From Choristoneura fumiferana (Eukaryota; Arthropoda; Insecta; Lepidoptera; Tortricidae): DNA of 64,000 bases. The notes under the pieces were generated by a model that ran no database searches, was not told the origin of the DNA, and saw only the letters and a program-made list of their open reading frames with translations. Position 1 is the first letter of the stretch. Every line of letters starts with the position of its first letter. The stretch lies in contig NC_133485.1 in NCBI RefSeq assembly GCF_025370935.1, positions 18,579,920-18,643,919 on the forward strand, read 5' to 3'. This document shows, one piece after another, positions 10,501 through 20,353 of the stretch. Position numbers and translations under genes: made by a program.

Positions 10501-13500
10501 GACGTGAGTTATCCGTTACAATATCCTACTAAGGGGCTGTTTCACCATCCATTGATTAGTGTTAACTGGCGGTTAGGTGTGATGCCGTCTCTATTTGTTT
10601 TGTTAGAAAAGACGGAGACGGCATCACATTTAACCGTCGGTTAACACTAATGAATGGATGGTGAAACAGCCCCTAAAACTACTAATATTATAAATGTGAA
10701 AGTTTGTGAGTGAGTGAGTGAGTATGTTTGTTACTTCTTCTCGAAATAATAACCGCTGGGCTAGAGTCATTAAATTTGGTACGTACATATATGTATAGCT
10801 GGACATCTGGAATAACACATAGGCTACTTTTTATCCCGATATTCCCACGGGATAGGGATGAAATCTCGAAATAACAACCGCTGGGTTTAGAGTCATGAAA
10901 TTTGGCATGGTTGTTATTATAATATAACGTCAATGAAAACCACGATGTTATTTTACGGAATTCCCACGAGAATTTAATAAAATCCCGGAATTTCAATTCA
11001 ACTGCTGTATCTAATGATTTACGCGTGCGAAGCCGCGGGTGAACGCTAGTTACTTAATATGGTTGTTAAATCTCTTGATTGATACTAGCGTCTATTAGCC
11101 TGTCACAAAAGACTACCTTTCTCTGATAGACGAGCCCAAATTCCCGTAAATGCTGCAAAAACACCAGCATATTATTGCTCATGCCCTCCGTGCTGTAATC
11201 CTGAAACATACAAACAAATATATGTCATCACAGAGCAAATCGGGAGTTAATCTCATACACTAAAAATCATTGACCGAATTTCATTTGCCCGAAAACTATT
11301 CAAATTATTATCGTTTGTCAATTGACAGGTTTTACTACTGTAAGTTTAACTTTTTCGAAAAAAAAAATTTTTTTTTCGCGGTCCGCCCCGGGCGGCACGG
11401 CACATTTAGGGGGCGGTAAAATACCATAAAAAAAATAATGGTGCGTGCTTAGTTCGCGATCCGCACTGAGAGGACTGTGCCCAGCAGTGGGACGTGTATA
11501 GGCTGGCATGTTTTTTTTTTAGTTGACTGAATGGAAAACGAGCAAGTGGGTCTCCTGATGGTAAGAGATCACCACCGCCCAAAAACATCTGCAACAAAAC
11601 GAGCAAGTGGGTCTACTGATGGTAAGAGATCACCACCGCCCAAACATCTATAACACCAGGGGTATTGCAGATGCGTTGCTCCCTAAGATGGTATACCTCA
11701 AGTGCCAGTAATTTCACCGGCTGTCATACTGAAGGGGCGAGAAGGGGAAATGGACAACGCGTACCTGGTTCGACGTACGGTGGCTGCAAGGTGTTATGGC
11801 TGCCGGTCTTACGGAGGAGTGCTCTTCAGCGTTGAACGCGCTAGCAAACGCGTACCGTAATGATAATGAATTAGGATTAGCTCGAAACCGTGGGCGAATG
11901 GCGGGATGGAGAAACGCTCTCGACATCGACTGACAGAGTGACAGTTCTTGACGTTGTAGTCCTATGCCTACCTGCGTTTGCCGAGGATAGGAAGTATGAA
12001 GGATTCGAGGGTAGGTGACATGAACAGATAAGTTTACAAACAATACCGAACACATACCTTGCCTAATGTGCTGAAGCTGAGCTGGTACAAGAAGGCGAGA
12101 CATTCTGCCGCGCTGAGACTTCGCTTCTCAGCTGTGTGTAAATAATGCTGTAGGAACAGCCAGACCTGCGAAACATACAAGTTAAAAATCACACACAAAA
12201 TATAATATATTATTTATATAACATAAAAATAAAAACCTACAACTAAAACATATTACTGAAAGTAGCCCTTGAGTAAAGGCAAGGATCGTTACATGTAAAA
12301 AAAAACCTTGGCAAGTTGAAATGAGGTACTGAATTCAAGCCTCGTTGAATTCTTGTAGAGCTAACAAAAATAACTTAAAAAGAAATACAAAAAGATGATC
12401 TAAAATTATGTATCACATATGATTCAATGCCAAGAAAAGGGTTAAATAGTGGTAGTATATTTTCAGAAGAGTGGTAGTAGAGTTTTTCGAAATTCATGTG
12501 CGGAATTACATTTGAAATTTACCACGAGCTTTGCGGTGAAGGAAAACATCGTGAGGAAACCTGCACAAACCTGCGAAGCAATTCAATGGTGCGTGTGAAG
12601 TTCCCAATCTGCACTGGGCCCGCGTGGGAACTATGGCCCAAGCCCTCTTGTTCCGAGAGGAGGCCTGTGCCCAGCAGTGGGACGTATATAAGGCTGGGAT
12701 GATGATATTTTCAGAAAAATCTGAAAGTCCGACTCTATCTCAATAAACCATCTAAAACTTTATTCACCTTGGACGACTTTAATATAAAATCTTTTAACTT
12801 TACATTTATATAAATTACGATTACAGGCAAAAATATTATAATAAATGGTTTAGTGGATGCAGGCTGCTTCCAACTGAAGCAACTCAATGTCTATGGGTGA
12901 CACTTATGTCCAACAGTGGACGTCCTACGGCTGTTATGTTGATAAATAAAATAAAATAAATAAATAAATATCATGGGACACTTGACACCAATTCACCTAG
13001 TCCCAAACTAAGCAAAGCTTGTACTATGGATACTAGGCAATGGATAAACATACTTATATAGATAAATACATACTTAAATACATATTAAACATCCAAGACC
13101 CGAGAACAAACATTCGTGTTATTCACACAAATATCTGCCCCGGCCGGGATTCGAACCCAGGACCTCAAGCTTCGTAGTCAGGTGCTCTAACCACTTAGCC
13201 ATCCGGTCGTCAAATATGTGATGATTATATTGAACGGATAAATAAACTAAACTGTACCTGCTTGGCTGTGCTGAGCAGTAAGAACTGGAACCCAGCGCGC
13301 GTTATAACCGCTGAGCCGTCGTCTGCATCTCTGCGCAGAACATATGCATACACAATTATATTCCATCATTAATAATTATCATTTAGCAAAGCATTCGATT
13401 TTACAAGCCTTTATGGCAATGGAGTATGTGTGGGTCAAATTTTGCAAGTTAATTTGACCCAGTTCCAGTGATCGGATTGACTTGAAACACACACATTAAC

Positions 13501-15685
13501 ATGCTTATGTAAATCTAAAACCGGTCGGTATAATAATCTGGTAGTGAAATCCTGGTGGTAGAGCCAGGATCGTCTCCGCAGGAACCGCTCAACGGTTAGT
13601 GGCATAGACAGTGGGATGTTAATGAATTCAATGATCTGATTTTTAGGAATCCCAACAGGATTTCAGTTCCAATTCAACTGCCAGGGCCCTGTATCACAAA
13701 AGTGCTACAATTCGATAAAATTGTCAAGTTTCTCATAGTAAAATGTTACAATTTTGTCAAATTGTAGCACTTGTAACTTTTGTGGTATAGGGGACAGATC
13801 TGTGGATTACGCGTGCGAACCCGCGGGTAAACACAAGTATTAACCCGTCGAGCGCCAGGCTCTAAATAATGTATGTGGGCATAGCGCTCAAGAAATTTCT
13901 CGGCTATTTTTTTTGCGATCTACGTCAATAAGTCAGTAAGGTCAGTAAGGTCAAGGTCACACCTGGTCATGAGTCCGGCGTGCAGCAGTATCCGCACGGC
14001 GTCCGCGCTGATGCCCTCGGTCTGCGCGGAGCCCACCATGTAGTGCAGCACGCACTCCCAGCGCTCCAGCGCGTACGCGTCCAAGAATGCCACGTCTCGG
14101 GCCTTGCCGTCCGGCTCTAAGGATGATGACATGCTCCATGGACGACCCCTGATCAAGATACCCACACATTTTCTTAATAGAAGTAATTATTTTATATGGC
14201 AACGACGACCACATCGCCAAGTGGTTAGAAAGTCTGACTATGATGCTAGGGGTCTCGGGTTTGATATACATAGTCCAGTACCAGTGCAGAACCCTTTAAT
14301 AACCAATTTCAAATTTTCCACCAGTTCAAACCAATTTTATCTTGATCTCCATTAACTTCAACAGACAGCTTAAAATAAATAAATAAAATAAAATTTATTT
14401 TTTGCTTACAGCTCAGTTCAGATCAAATATATATATTTTTTTAATATGTAAGTCATTGTTAACCCTTTTCTTGGCAAGTTGAAATGAGGTACTGAATTTA
14501 AGCCTCCTTGAATTCTTGTAGTGCTAACAAAAAAACTTTAAAATAAATACAAAAAGATGATCTAAAATTATGTATAATATAAGATACAATGCCAGGAAAA
14601 GAGTTAAAGGTGAAATTGTATAATTTACGAAATTCTCATGACACTACTTACCCGCCTAGCAGAGCCACTTTCAGGTTCCTCTTGAAGGAATGTGCCAGCA
14701 GCCATCCCGGCAGACCACCTGGAATTGGGGCCTCTTGCCACACTGACAGCTCTGACAGTGCCTCAGCTGCCTTTAGCTGCTCTCTGAAGAAATAAACGTT
14801 GACACATATTTATTATTACTTATTTTCTTATTTACTTCTGTTTTTATAACCAGCCTACACCACTGTAGCTAGATTTGTTATTTGGTAGACATATTTCTAG
14901 AGTATGATAGAGGTAGAGCAGAAGGAAGGTTATTGAAATTTGCATAGCATAGTGTTAACTATAAAATAATTTATTAAAGAAATCACACAGCGCAATCCCG
15001 ATGTTGTCTAAGATGGAAGAAATTCTGATGTAGTCAATGAATCAAGGCTGTAATAAATAAATAATAAAAAAGAACATGGACAAGTGAGGTACAGAAGGGC
15101 AAACCTGAAAGCTTACCTTTGATTTGTCCTCGCAATTGCTTGTTGGGTTTATATGTATTCTCAAGTTTTAACTTACGTTAAGTTCACTCTACCTACTTGG
15201 CATGAGCTTGTGAGACCCAGGAAGCGACCACGGCCTGAGGCACGGGCTGCTCCACAAACAGCAGCCGAATCACGAAATGACGCGCCAGCTCTGGCAGCTC
15301 TCTAGAACAATTTATTGATAATCGCCATAAACAATGTTAATTACCAAAGTGAGTTTAAAAAGATATTAAAACGGCTTTTTATTGTACTAATATAATAATT
15401 TTGAAGCAAATATACATAAAAAATGACAGTATCTAGCTTTATTATTGACAAAAACACAATCAAAAACCAACATAACCTCAAAAGTTCGAGAAAACTAAAA
15501 TACAAATAAGTTGTAACGAGTGTTATTTCATACCTGTAGACAGCTAGACATATCGTGGGGTAGTTGTATAAAGTCTCTAGGAACTGCGCTGAGCGGCTTT
15601 TGAGGTATTCGTGTAGGTCTTTGCACTGTAGTGTCGGTGACGGGTTAAGATTCACTGAACCCTTGGATTTAGATGACTCTGACAT
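7597..15685 (-). CDS. GTF2H4: General transcription factor IIH subunit 4 (p52/Tfb2), complete, 11 exons
   Basis: p52 anchors and stimulates the XPB helicase in TFIIH, for promoter opening and nucleotide excision repair. Exons in coding order: 15534-15685 (ATG at 15685), 15197-15301, 14652-14783, 13963-14148, 13258-13330, 12058-12165, 11117-11200, 9667-9869, 8964-9078, 8431-8571, 7597-7740 (TAG at 7597). All introns are GT-AG and phases agree, giving 1443 nt, 480 residues (human 462). Landmarks seen by eye against the human protein: LHEYL.SRSAQFLETLY near the start; FVIRLLFVEQPVPQAVVASWV; ALLGGGRPWS; ALERWECVLHYMVGS; AGFQFLLLSTAKQVWLFLQHY; LYQLSFSTLGKDYSTEGM; FLQHLREFGLVYQRK; FFPTRLALNI; GYILVETNYRVYAYT; RFPNVVVGVLTRESV; VVDQVKLWESERNR; EGVVYNQFLSQ; and the Tfb2 C-terminal AGHDDVRRYWKR. 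Exons are GC-rich in AT-rich introns full of transposons. The start is the only ATG in the first exon upstream of the conserved region. Confidence 0.95.
8008..8079. repeat. Short inverted repeat in GTF2H4 intron
   Basis: CTTATTTTTTTGTGTTGAAA at the left is answered by TTTCAACACAAAAAATAAG at the right around a GCGTCA...TGACGC core, about 28 bp per arm. It is probably a degenerate MITE in the last intron. The adjacent ORF 7778-7999 has no recognisable domain. Confidence 0.5.
8622..8745 (+). repeat. Interspersed repeat, GGTCTCCTGATGGTAAG family
   Basis: It contains CGACTGGATGGCAAACGAG, GGGTCTCCTGATGGTAAG and CACCGCCCATAAACATCTGC. Longer copies of the same order of words are at 11514-11720 (itself partly duplicated) and 55822-55970. 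It is a common lepidopteran repeat, class not assigned here. Intronic. Confidence 0.6.
9380..9661 (+). mobile_element. RTE-type LINE 3' fragment in GTF2H4 intron
   Basis: One open frame encodes KLKWQWAGHTARWADGRW, then LEWRPRTGRRAVGRPPTRW, SDDLVNIAG, and GEAYVQQWASFG ending at TGA 9647-9649. A GATGATGA tail follows. This is the C-terminus of an RTE-like endonuclease/reverse transcriptase, 5' truncated, opposite in strand to GTF2H4, in the intron between exons 9 and 8. Confidence 0.8.
10533..10673. mobile_element. TAA-flanked palindromic MITE, full copy
   Basis: It begins GGGGCTGTTTCACCATCCAT and ends with the complement ATGGATGGTGAAACAGCCCC. The arms are about 60 bp around CTATTTGTTTTGTTAGAAAA. 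TAA on each side (10530-10532, 10674-10676) is a 3-bp target duplication, as in PIF/Harbinger-type MITEs. It is intronic in GTF2H4 and the best preserved of the family here. Confidence 0.85.
10679..11050 (+). mobile_element. Lep1-like non-autonomous Helitron
   Basis: It begins at CTAATATTATAAATGTGAAA. Internal words are ACCGCTGGG...TCAT.AAATTTGG and TTTTATCCC..ATTCCCACGGG, and it ends GCGAAGCCGCGGGTGAACGC then TAGT. The 3' end near CTAG and the layout match lepidopteran Helitron derivatives. It lies directly beside the MITE 10533-10673, in a GTF2H4 intron. Confidence 0.65.
11510..11720 (+). repeat. Interspersed repeat with internal 66-bp duplication
   Basis: The words AACGAGCAAGTGGGTCTCCT, GATGGTAAGAGATCACCACC and GCCCAAAAACATCTGCAACA occur twice in tandem (about 11535 and 11600), then AGATGCGTTGCTCCCTAAGA and TACCTCAAGTGCCAGTAATT. 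A SINE 3' tail (GTGCCCAGCAGTGGGACGTG) precedes it at about 11477. Intronic. Confidence 0.6.
12305..12441. mobile_element. piggyBac-like MITE, left end worn
   Basis: It is the same sequence as 14463-14603 (GGCAAGTTGAAATGAGGTAC, ACAAAAAGATGATCTAAAAT). The right end is TGCCAAGAAAAGGG then TTAA at 12442-12445; the left CCCTTTTC is degraded to AAAACC. Intronic. Confidence 0.7.
12477..12710 (+). mobile_element. tRNA-derived SINE, 5' truncated
   Basis: It matches the full copy at 35254-35564 from GAGTTTTTCGAAATTCATGT to GGCTGGGATGATGAT, lacking the tRNA-like head. It contains TTACCACGAGCTTTGCGGTG, CATCGTGAGGAAACCTGCAC and GTGCCCAGCAGTGGGACGTA. It is intronic in GTF2H4. Confidence 0.8.
12969..13211 (-). 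mobile_element. tRNA-derived SINE, reverse orientation
   Basis: Read on the - strand, the head is GACGACCGGATGGCTAAGTG (A box) with GGTCCTGGGTTCGAATCCCG (B box) at about 13143-13165. The body contains GTTTAATATGTATTTAAGTA and GGGACTAGGTGAATTGGTGT. Body-only relatives are at 22150-22295, 32150-32235 and 48962-49105. Intronic. Confidence 0.8.
13432..13690. repeat. Interspersed repeat with GATCGTCTCCGCAGGA
   Basis: It shares GATCGGATTGACTTGAAA, ATAATAATCTGGTAGTGA and GGTTAGTGGCAT with 62510-62690, where the same words occur in the same order. The class was not recognised. It lies in a GTF2H4 intron and is followed by a Helitron-like 3' end (ATTACGCGTGCGAACCCGCG) at 13805. Confidence 0.5.
14195..14300 (+). 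mobile_element. SINE head fragment
   Basis: CGACGACCACATCGCCAAGT, then GGTTAGAAAGTCTGACTATG and GGGTCTCGGGTTTGATA, is a worn tRNA-like A-box/B-box head related to the SINE at 12969-13211. It lies just upstream of GTF2H4 exon 4 and is non-coding. Confidence 0.5.
14463..14603. mobile_element. piggyBac-like MITE with TTAA duplication
   Basis: TTAA at 14459-14462 and 14604-14607 flank CCCTTTTCTTGGCA at the left and TGCCAGGAAAAGAG at the right. It is 141 bp and its nearest relative is 12305-12441. It lies 45 bp from GTF2H4 exon 3 but leaves its splice sites intact. Confidence 0.8.
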
Positions 15686-16095
15686 TATAAACTATTATTT
15701 ATGATAAAAAAATATGACGTTTATCATTAGTAGTGTCTAATAATTTATAGTCCGTTATTAGTATTAATATTTAATCATTTATAGTTTTAGGTGCAAACAA
15801 AACAAACCACTTTCGGTTCTTCAGTTAAAGTTCGTTCTGAATACATTTACATTTATTTTGTATTTTTTTGTTCTTCAATCTATCTATTTTCATATCGACT
15901 TATTAATTAATATTTTAAAACGAAAATTCTTGTAGATTAATTAGTTAATTTTATGGATTTATCTTATATTTTTTCCATTTCATTATCGATATCGATCGCA
16001 TAAGGTTTCTGAACATCGTCATTTGACATTTAGTTTTTTTTAAGTTGTTTCAGTCTTGTCGAAAAACGTTCAAGTTTCAAGATTTATTCGGTGGT
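15686..16095. promoter_or_regulatory. Likely bidirectional promoter region, GTF2H4 and a divergent exon
   Basis: This is the 410 bp between the GTF2H4 ATG (- strand) and the ATG of a candidate exon (16096, + strand). It is AT-rich, with the dyad ATCGATATCGAT near 15985. The left end of the large duplication falls inside it, at 15923. Promoter function is inferred from the head-to-head arrangement; no core element is certain. Confidence 0.35.
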
Positions 16096-16163
16096 ATGGA
16101 GGTCCCTTTATATTTCTACGATTACGAATGTGAACCCCAATATTAAGATACTTATTAATTTCA
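16096..16163 (+). pseudogene. Candidate first coding exon, frameshifted copy
   Basis: It is the same as 42989-43055 but with four C instead of three at about 16135 (GTGAACCCCAATATTAAG), which breaks the frame. ATG at 16096, donor A|GTAAGT after 16163. It is divergent from GTF2H4. The extra base could be a sequencing error; see the other copy. Confidence 0.35.
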
Positions 16164-19020
16164 GTAAGTTCTTTTATTTTTTTATTAAAGTTAGCCGCTG
16201 GCTGCCTTCTCTCACGTTGTTCATCTCGTTATTTTTAACCTTCACAAAATATTAATAACAATAATAATTACGTAGAGTGGGAAAGATATAATCAAATCAA
16301 ATATTTCTAAAACTTGCACATTCTGTCTGACGCTTGACACGACAATGTGGCAGACTCTTAATAGTACCAAACTATGAACGTTAACGTAATTTTTAGGCAA
16401 ACTTTATGGGCAACTAGCCAGTTGCCCGCAACTCCCTCTAATCGCTATCCCGCGGGAACTATGCAATTTTCCGGGATAAAAAATATCCTATATCTTTCCC
16501 CGGGACTATCTGCAGATAAATAGGTTCGACGGTTTATATGTGATGAGGTAAGAAACAGAAAAAACAAACAGACTTACAAACTATCGCTTTTATAATATAA
16601 GTGGGAAGTGGAATAGTGGGACTAATAATTTCGGCACTATCGGCACGTCATAAGGTCCGTCTGCGCCAAAGGTCTGCGCTAAAATGAGTTGCTGACAATG
16701 ATTTCGTTTTTTTATGCAAAATTTTATTATTCAAATAAGATTTTATTTCTCGATCTTGCTTGCTTTATGACTTTGAACTAAACTAATACCATGTACATCC
16801 ATTTTAGTATAGAACCGGGAATCCCGGGAATAGTCACATTCTCTAACTATTGAAAAAAGAGTGGAGTGGAGTGGGAGTGGTGGTGGTGGGTGGAGTGGTG
16901 GAGTTGGTGAAAAAAGAGATTCCGAAAATCCGAAGATAAAAAATACCTCGAATTGCGTAGGTGAAGAAATTTAAAGGTGTAATAATAATAACCTAACGGA
17001 TTTGGGGGCTGTTTCACCATCCATTGATTAGTGTTAACTGACGGTTAAATGTGATGCCGTCTCCGTCTATTCGAACAAAACAAATAGAGACGGACAAAAT
17101 AAACACATTTAACATTGTCATTTTAAAGTTCAATAGCTAAAAAACGGCTGAACCGAAAAAAAACTTACTCCACGTAAAAAACCGCATTGAAATCGGTCCA
17201 TCCGTTTGAGTTACGCTGCCACAGACAGATAGACAGACCTATATTGCCGCCAAACTTTCAGATACACGATAACACACTTTTGTTTATCAATAAATTTTAA
17301 AGGTTTCGATTAAAATGTACAAGCAGTAGTAAGTCAAATGGGGTTTGGGAAAAATATTCGATGACGTTCATAACCTAACCTAACCAACAAAAAGTAGGAA
17401 AACCCCCGACTTTGTCACTTGTTTTGGGCTTTAAAGTTCAATATCTCAAAAAGGGCTGAACCAATTTTGATAAAACATGTCTAAGAGCCATCGCTAGAAA
17501 ACCTGCTTTCAAATAAAAAAAACGCATTCAAATCGGTCCACCCGTTTAAGAGCTACGGTGCTACAGACAGACACACATCACGGTCAAACTTATAACACCC
17601 CTATTTTTGGGTCAAGGGTTAAAAATCACTATACTTGGTTTGGATAGATATTTAACTAAATGTAAACAACCTTCAGCTGCCAGATTTGGTACATTCAAGG
17701 ATTTTAAACATTTTACTTATCTATAATTGTAATACAAACTAGACTAGTGTATTTTAATACAGAAATGTAAATATTTAAATAGTTTGGTGGGAGAATTTCA
17801 ATATTTAAGACACCAATTGACATTGTTTTGTTTACATTATTAGTTAAATACCTACCCAAATCAAGTATACTTAGGCGCAAGAATGGACTAAACATAGGAC
17901 TTCCCAGGCTATATAGGTTTTAGCTTAATTAAGCTAACAAACCAGTACTATCGTACTTGTTTGCGTTACTCATCTATGGTTACCTATATGTTTGTACGTG
18001 CTTCCCTAGTAACAACAAATACATAATCTTATAGATCTACAGATCAGCCGTGGTATATACTTTTATATGTATATTATTGTTATTGAGTAAACATGATGTT
18101 AGTCTAAAACGTAGGTAACCAACTTCTTATTGGTGTCGGCATTGTGGGTCACTGACGGGTACATGGTGCATGCTACCCCTCAGAATGACTGAATCACGAC
18201 TGAATGGAATGAGAGAGCTTGTGTCGTAGTTGTAGTTCCCACGCGGGTCAGTGCGAATTGGAAACTACACACACCATTAATTTCTTCGTAGCGTAAGCAT
18301 AGATACGTAAGGCGAAAACACTTGCCCTTATACCTACGCAACGTATGCAATGCATTATGAAATCTTTACTGATATTTGTTAATGCTACGTATGACAAGTA
18401 TGTTTCTAAGCATACTAATTATCCGGGTCGATATTTCATAATGCATTGCATAGGTACGTTGCGTACGTGGGACAACTGTGTATTCGCACTTTTCGCCTTT
18501 ATTCGCACCAAATAAGTTTGCGTCTGTAACATCTAAAAGTTCGTTTTCAAATAGGTAGGTAGAAAGATAGGTATGTACGTACCTATGAACTGTAGAAAGC
18601 ATATTGGTACTACGTAGGTACCGGAAATTAAATAGTACCTACCTTGAAGTCTACGTAATCTTAATAAATTAAGAAACCTGACTCATGATAGAAAATCTCG
18701 ACTAACTCGGGAGTACCGTAATAGGATAATCTAATCAACTAATCAAACCTCTCGTGTTCATTTCGTAATGTGATGCAAAGTGCTTCAGTGTAAGTTGTTC
18801 GTATACCTATCTATTCTTACCTAACTTATCTGTTTCCTCAAACATTTTTAATTGATGAAATCCATCCACATCATAACACTAGTTGATTTGTAAGCTGTAA
18901 AGTTATTATTTATTTCTCGATATACAGAACAGAACGAAGCTAGCTGAATGTCGGAGATAAAGAAGCTAAATACTTGTTCATAATCCCATACGAAAGAAAA
19001 AAAAGGTTCACCCACACAAA
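16164..19020. other. Non-coding part of duplicated segment upstream of spitz-like gene
   Basis: No exon was recognised. It contains a - strand Helitron fragment (16441-16607, CCCGCGGGAACTATGCAATT), a partial TAA-type MITE (17004-17095) and CCCCGAC-type repeats on the - strand (17140-17240, 17385-17620). The stretch 17640-19020 appears single-copy apart from its partner in copy 2. A divergent CATTATGAAAT...ATTTCATAATGCAT pair sits at 18350-18450. ORFs at 18366-18602 and 18848-19102 look spurious. Confidence 0.5.
17004..17095. mobile_element. TAA-type palindromic MITE, right arm lost
   Basis: It begins GGGGGCTGTTTCACCATCCA and runs through GTGATGCCGTCTCCG to CAAATAGAGACGG, where the second arm stops. 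In copy 2 of the duplication the corresponding place (43855-43935) is badly scrambled. It is a relative of 10533-10673. Confidence 0.65.
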
Positions 19021-19598
19021 CGGGCAATGACGCATACTCATGTATTTTCCCGTGTACCGACGCGGCGCGCACACACGCGCACGCGAGTTCACCGCCATTC
19101 ATTCTCGTCGGCAGATGGCGGATGCAGTAGACGCCCTCCGCTCCGCTCGGGCCGTCAGTCGCGCATAGACAACCGACCGAGTACAGTGTTTTCGCTCAGC
19201 ACCATTTTATGTGTATCGTTTCGAACGGGACATTGTGTGTATGTGCTCCGTGAATAATCGAATAGCACGAACTGCCAGTGTCGATTCGAGATCAGTGTTT
19301 CGCTCACGATATGCCCGCACGGGGATCGATGAGAATCTCGGGCGCCCGTAGAAACCGCGCCTCCGTCATGAGCGAGTGATCGTCGAGCGAGCGACGTACT
19401 TAAAAAAAGTTAACAGGACAGGAAACATGTCTCGGCGGACCGCCGACGCGGATGCGAGCAGGGAAGGGTTCGAAATTCGAAAGCGGTGTCATCGCCTCTC
19501 GGATTTCGCATAACCGTCAATCACCGTCCAATGTCAAAATCGTGTACGTACCGCGAGCGCCGATACGGGAGCCGCGTACCCTCCGGAGCGTGCGGAAA

Positions 19599-20353
19599 AT
19601 GCAATCGTTGGTAGTTTGGTTGGCGGTGGTGTCGGCGGCCTGGGCGCTGGCGGGCGCGTGCTCGAGCTCGATCTCGAAGCGGCCGGCGCGGCCCGCGCGG
19701 CCCGCCGGCGCGGCCGCCGCGCCCGGCTCCAAGCGCCGCCGCCGCAGCCAAGGGTCAACGTCACCTTCCCCACCTTCAAGTGCGAGCCCGACTACTCGGA
19801 GTACTACTGCCTCAACGGCGGCGAGTGCTTCACCGTGGTCATCTCGGGCAGCCCCATCTACAACTGCGAGTGCCGCTCGGGCTTCGTGGGGCAGCGCTGC
19901 GAGTTCAAGGACCTGGACGACTCCTACGTGCTGACGAGCCGGCAGCTGATGATGGAGACGGCGTCCATCGCGGGCGGCGCGACCGTGGCCGTGTTCCTGG
20001 CGCTTCTAGTCTGCTTCGGCGCGTGGGTGCGCCTGCGGCGGCGCGCACCGGCCGCGGGCAAGCTGGCGCCAGGCGGCGCGGCCGAGAGCGGCGTGCTGCG
20101 CGTACAGCTGGTGGCGCTGGCGGCGCCCGGGCGCCCGGCGCGCAGCCGCACGCTGCCGCCCGCGGCGCCCGGGCTGGTGGCGCTGCCGGAGCCCGGGCGC
20201 CCGCTGCCGGCGCGCAGCCGCGCGCTGCCCCCGTGCCACCAGCGCCGCCCGCGCCGCCGCCGCCCGCGCCGCCGGATCTGCCTGCGCGCTGACCGTCGTC
20301 CGCACCGCAGTGTATATAGTTACGTGTTAAGTGTCGAGCGAACGAGAATATAA
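19599..20353 (+). pseudogene. spitz-like EGF ligand, copy 1, one-base frameshift
   Basis: Same gene as 46416-47171. The ATG at 19599 opens a signal peptide (MQSLVVWLAVVSAAWALAGA). At about 19725 this copy reads GCCCGGCTCC where copy 2 reads GCCCGGGCTCC; the missing G shifts the frame before the EGF domain. The EGF domain, membrane segment and tail then continue open in the next frame to TAA at 20353. No other disabling change is seen. Because the lesion is a single base in a G run and this copy shows other homopolymer losses, a consensus error is as likely as real inactivation. 5' GC-rich leader from about 19080; long 3' UTR. Confidence 0.75.

Noticed and set aside
19616..20353. Alternative long ORFs on both strands across the spitz-like gene (e.g. 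245, 225 and 170 residues)
   Set aside because: They are other-frame readings of a very GC-rich stretch where stops are rare; only the frame with signal peptide, EGF cysteines and membrane segment makes sense. The part of 19616-20353 after the frameshift is counted as the gene.
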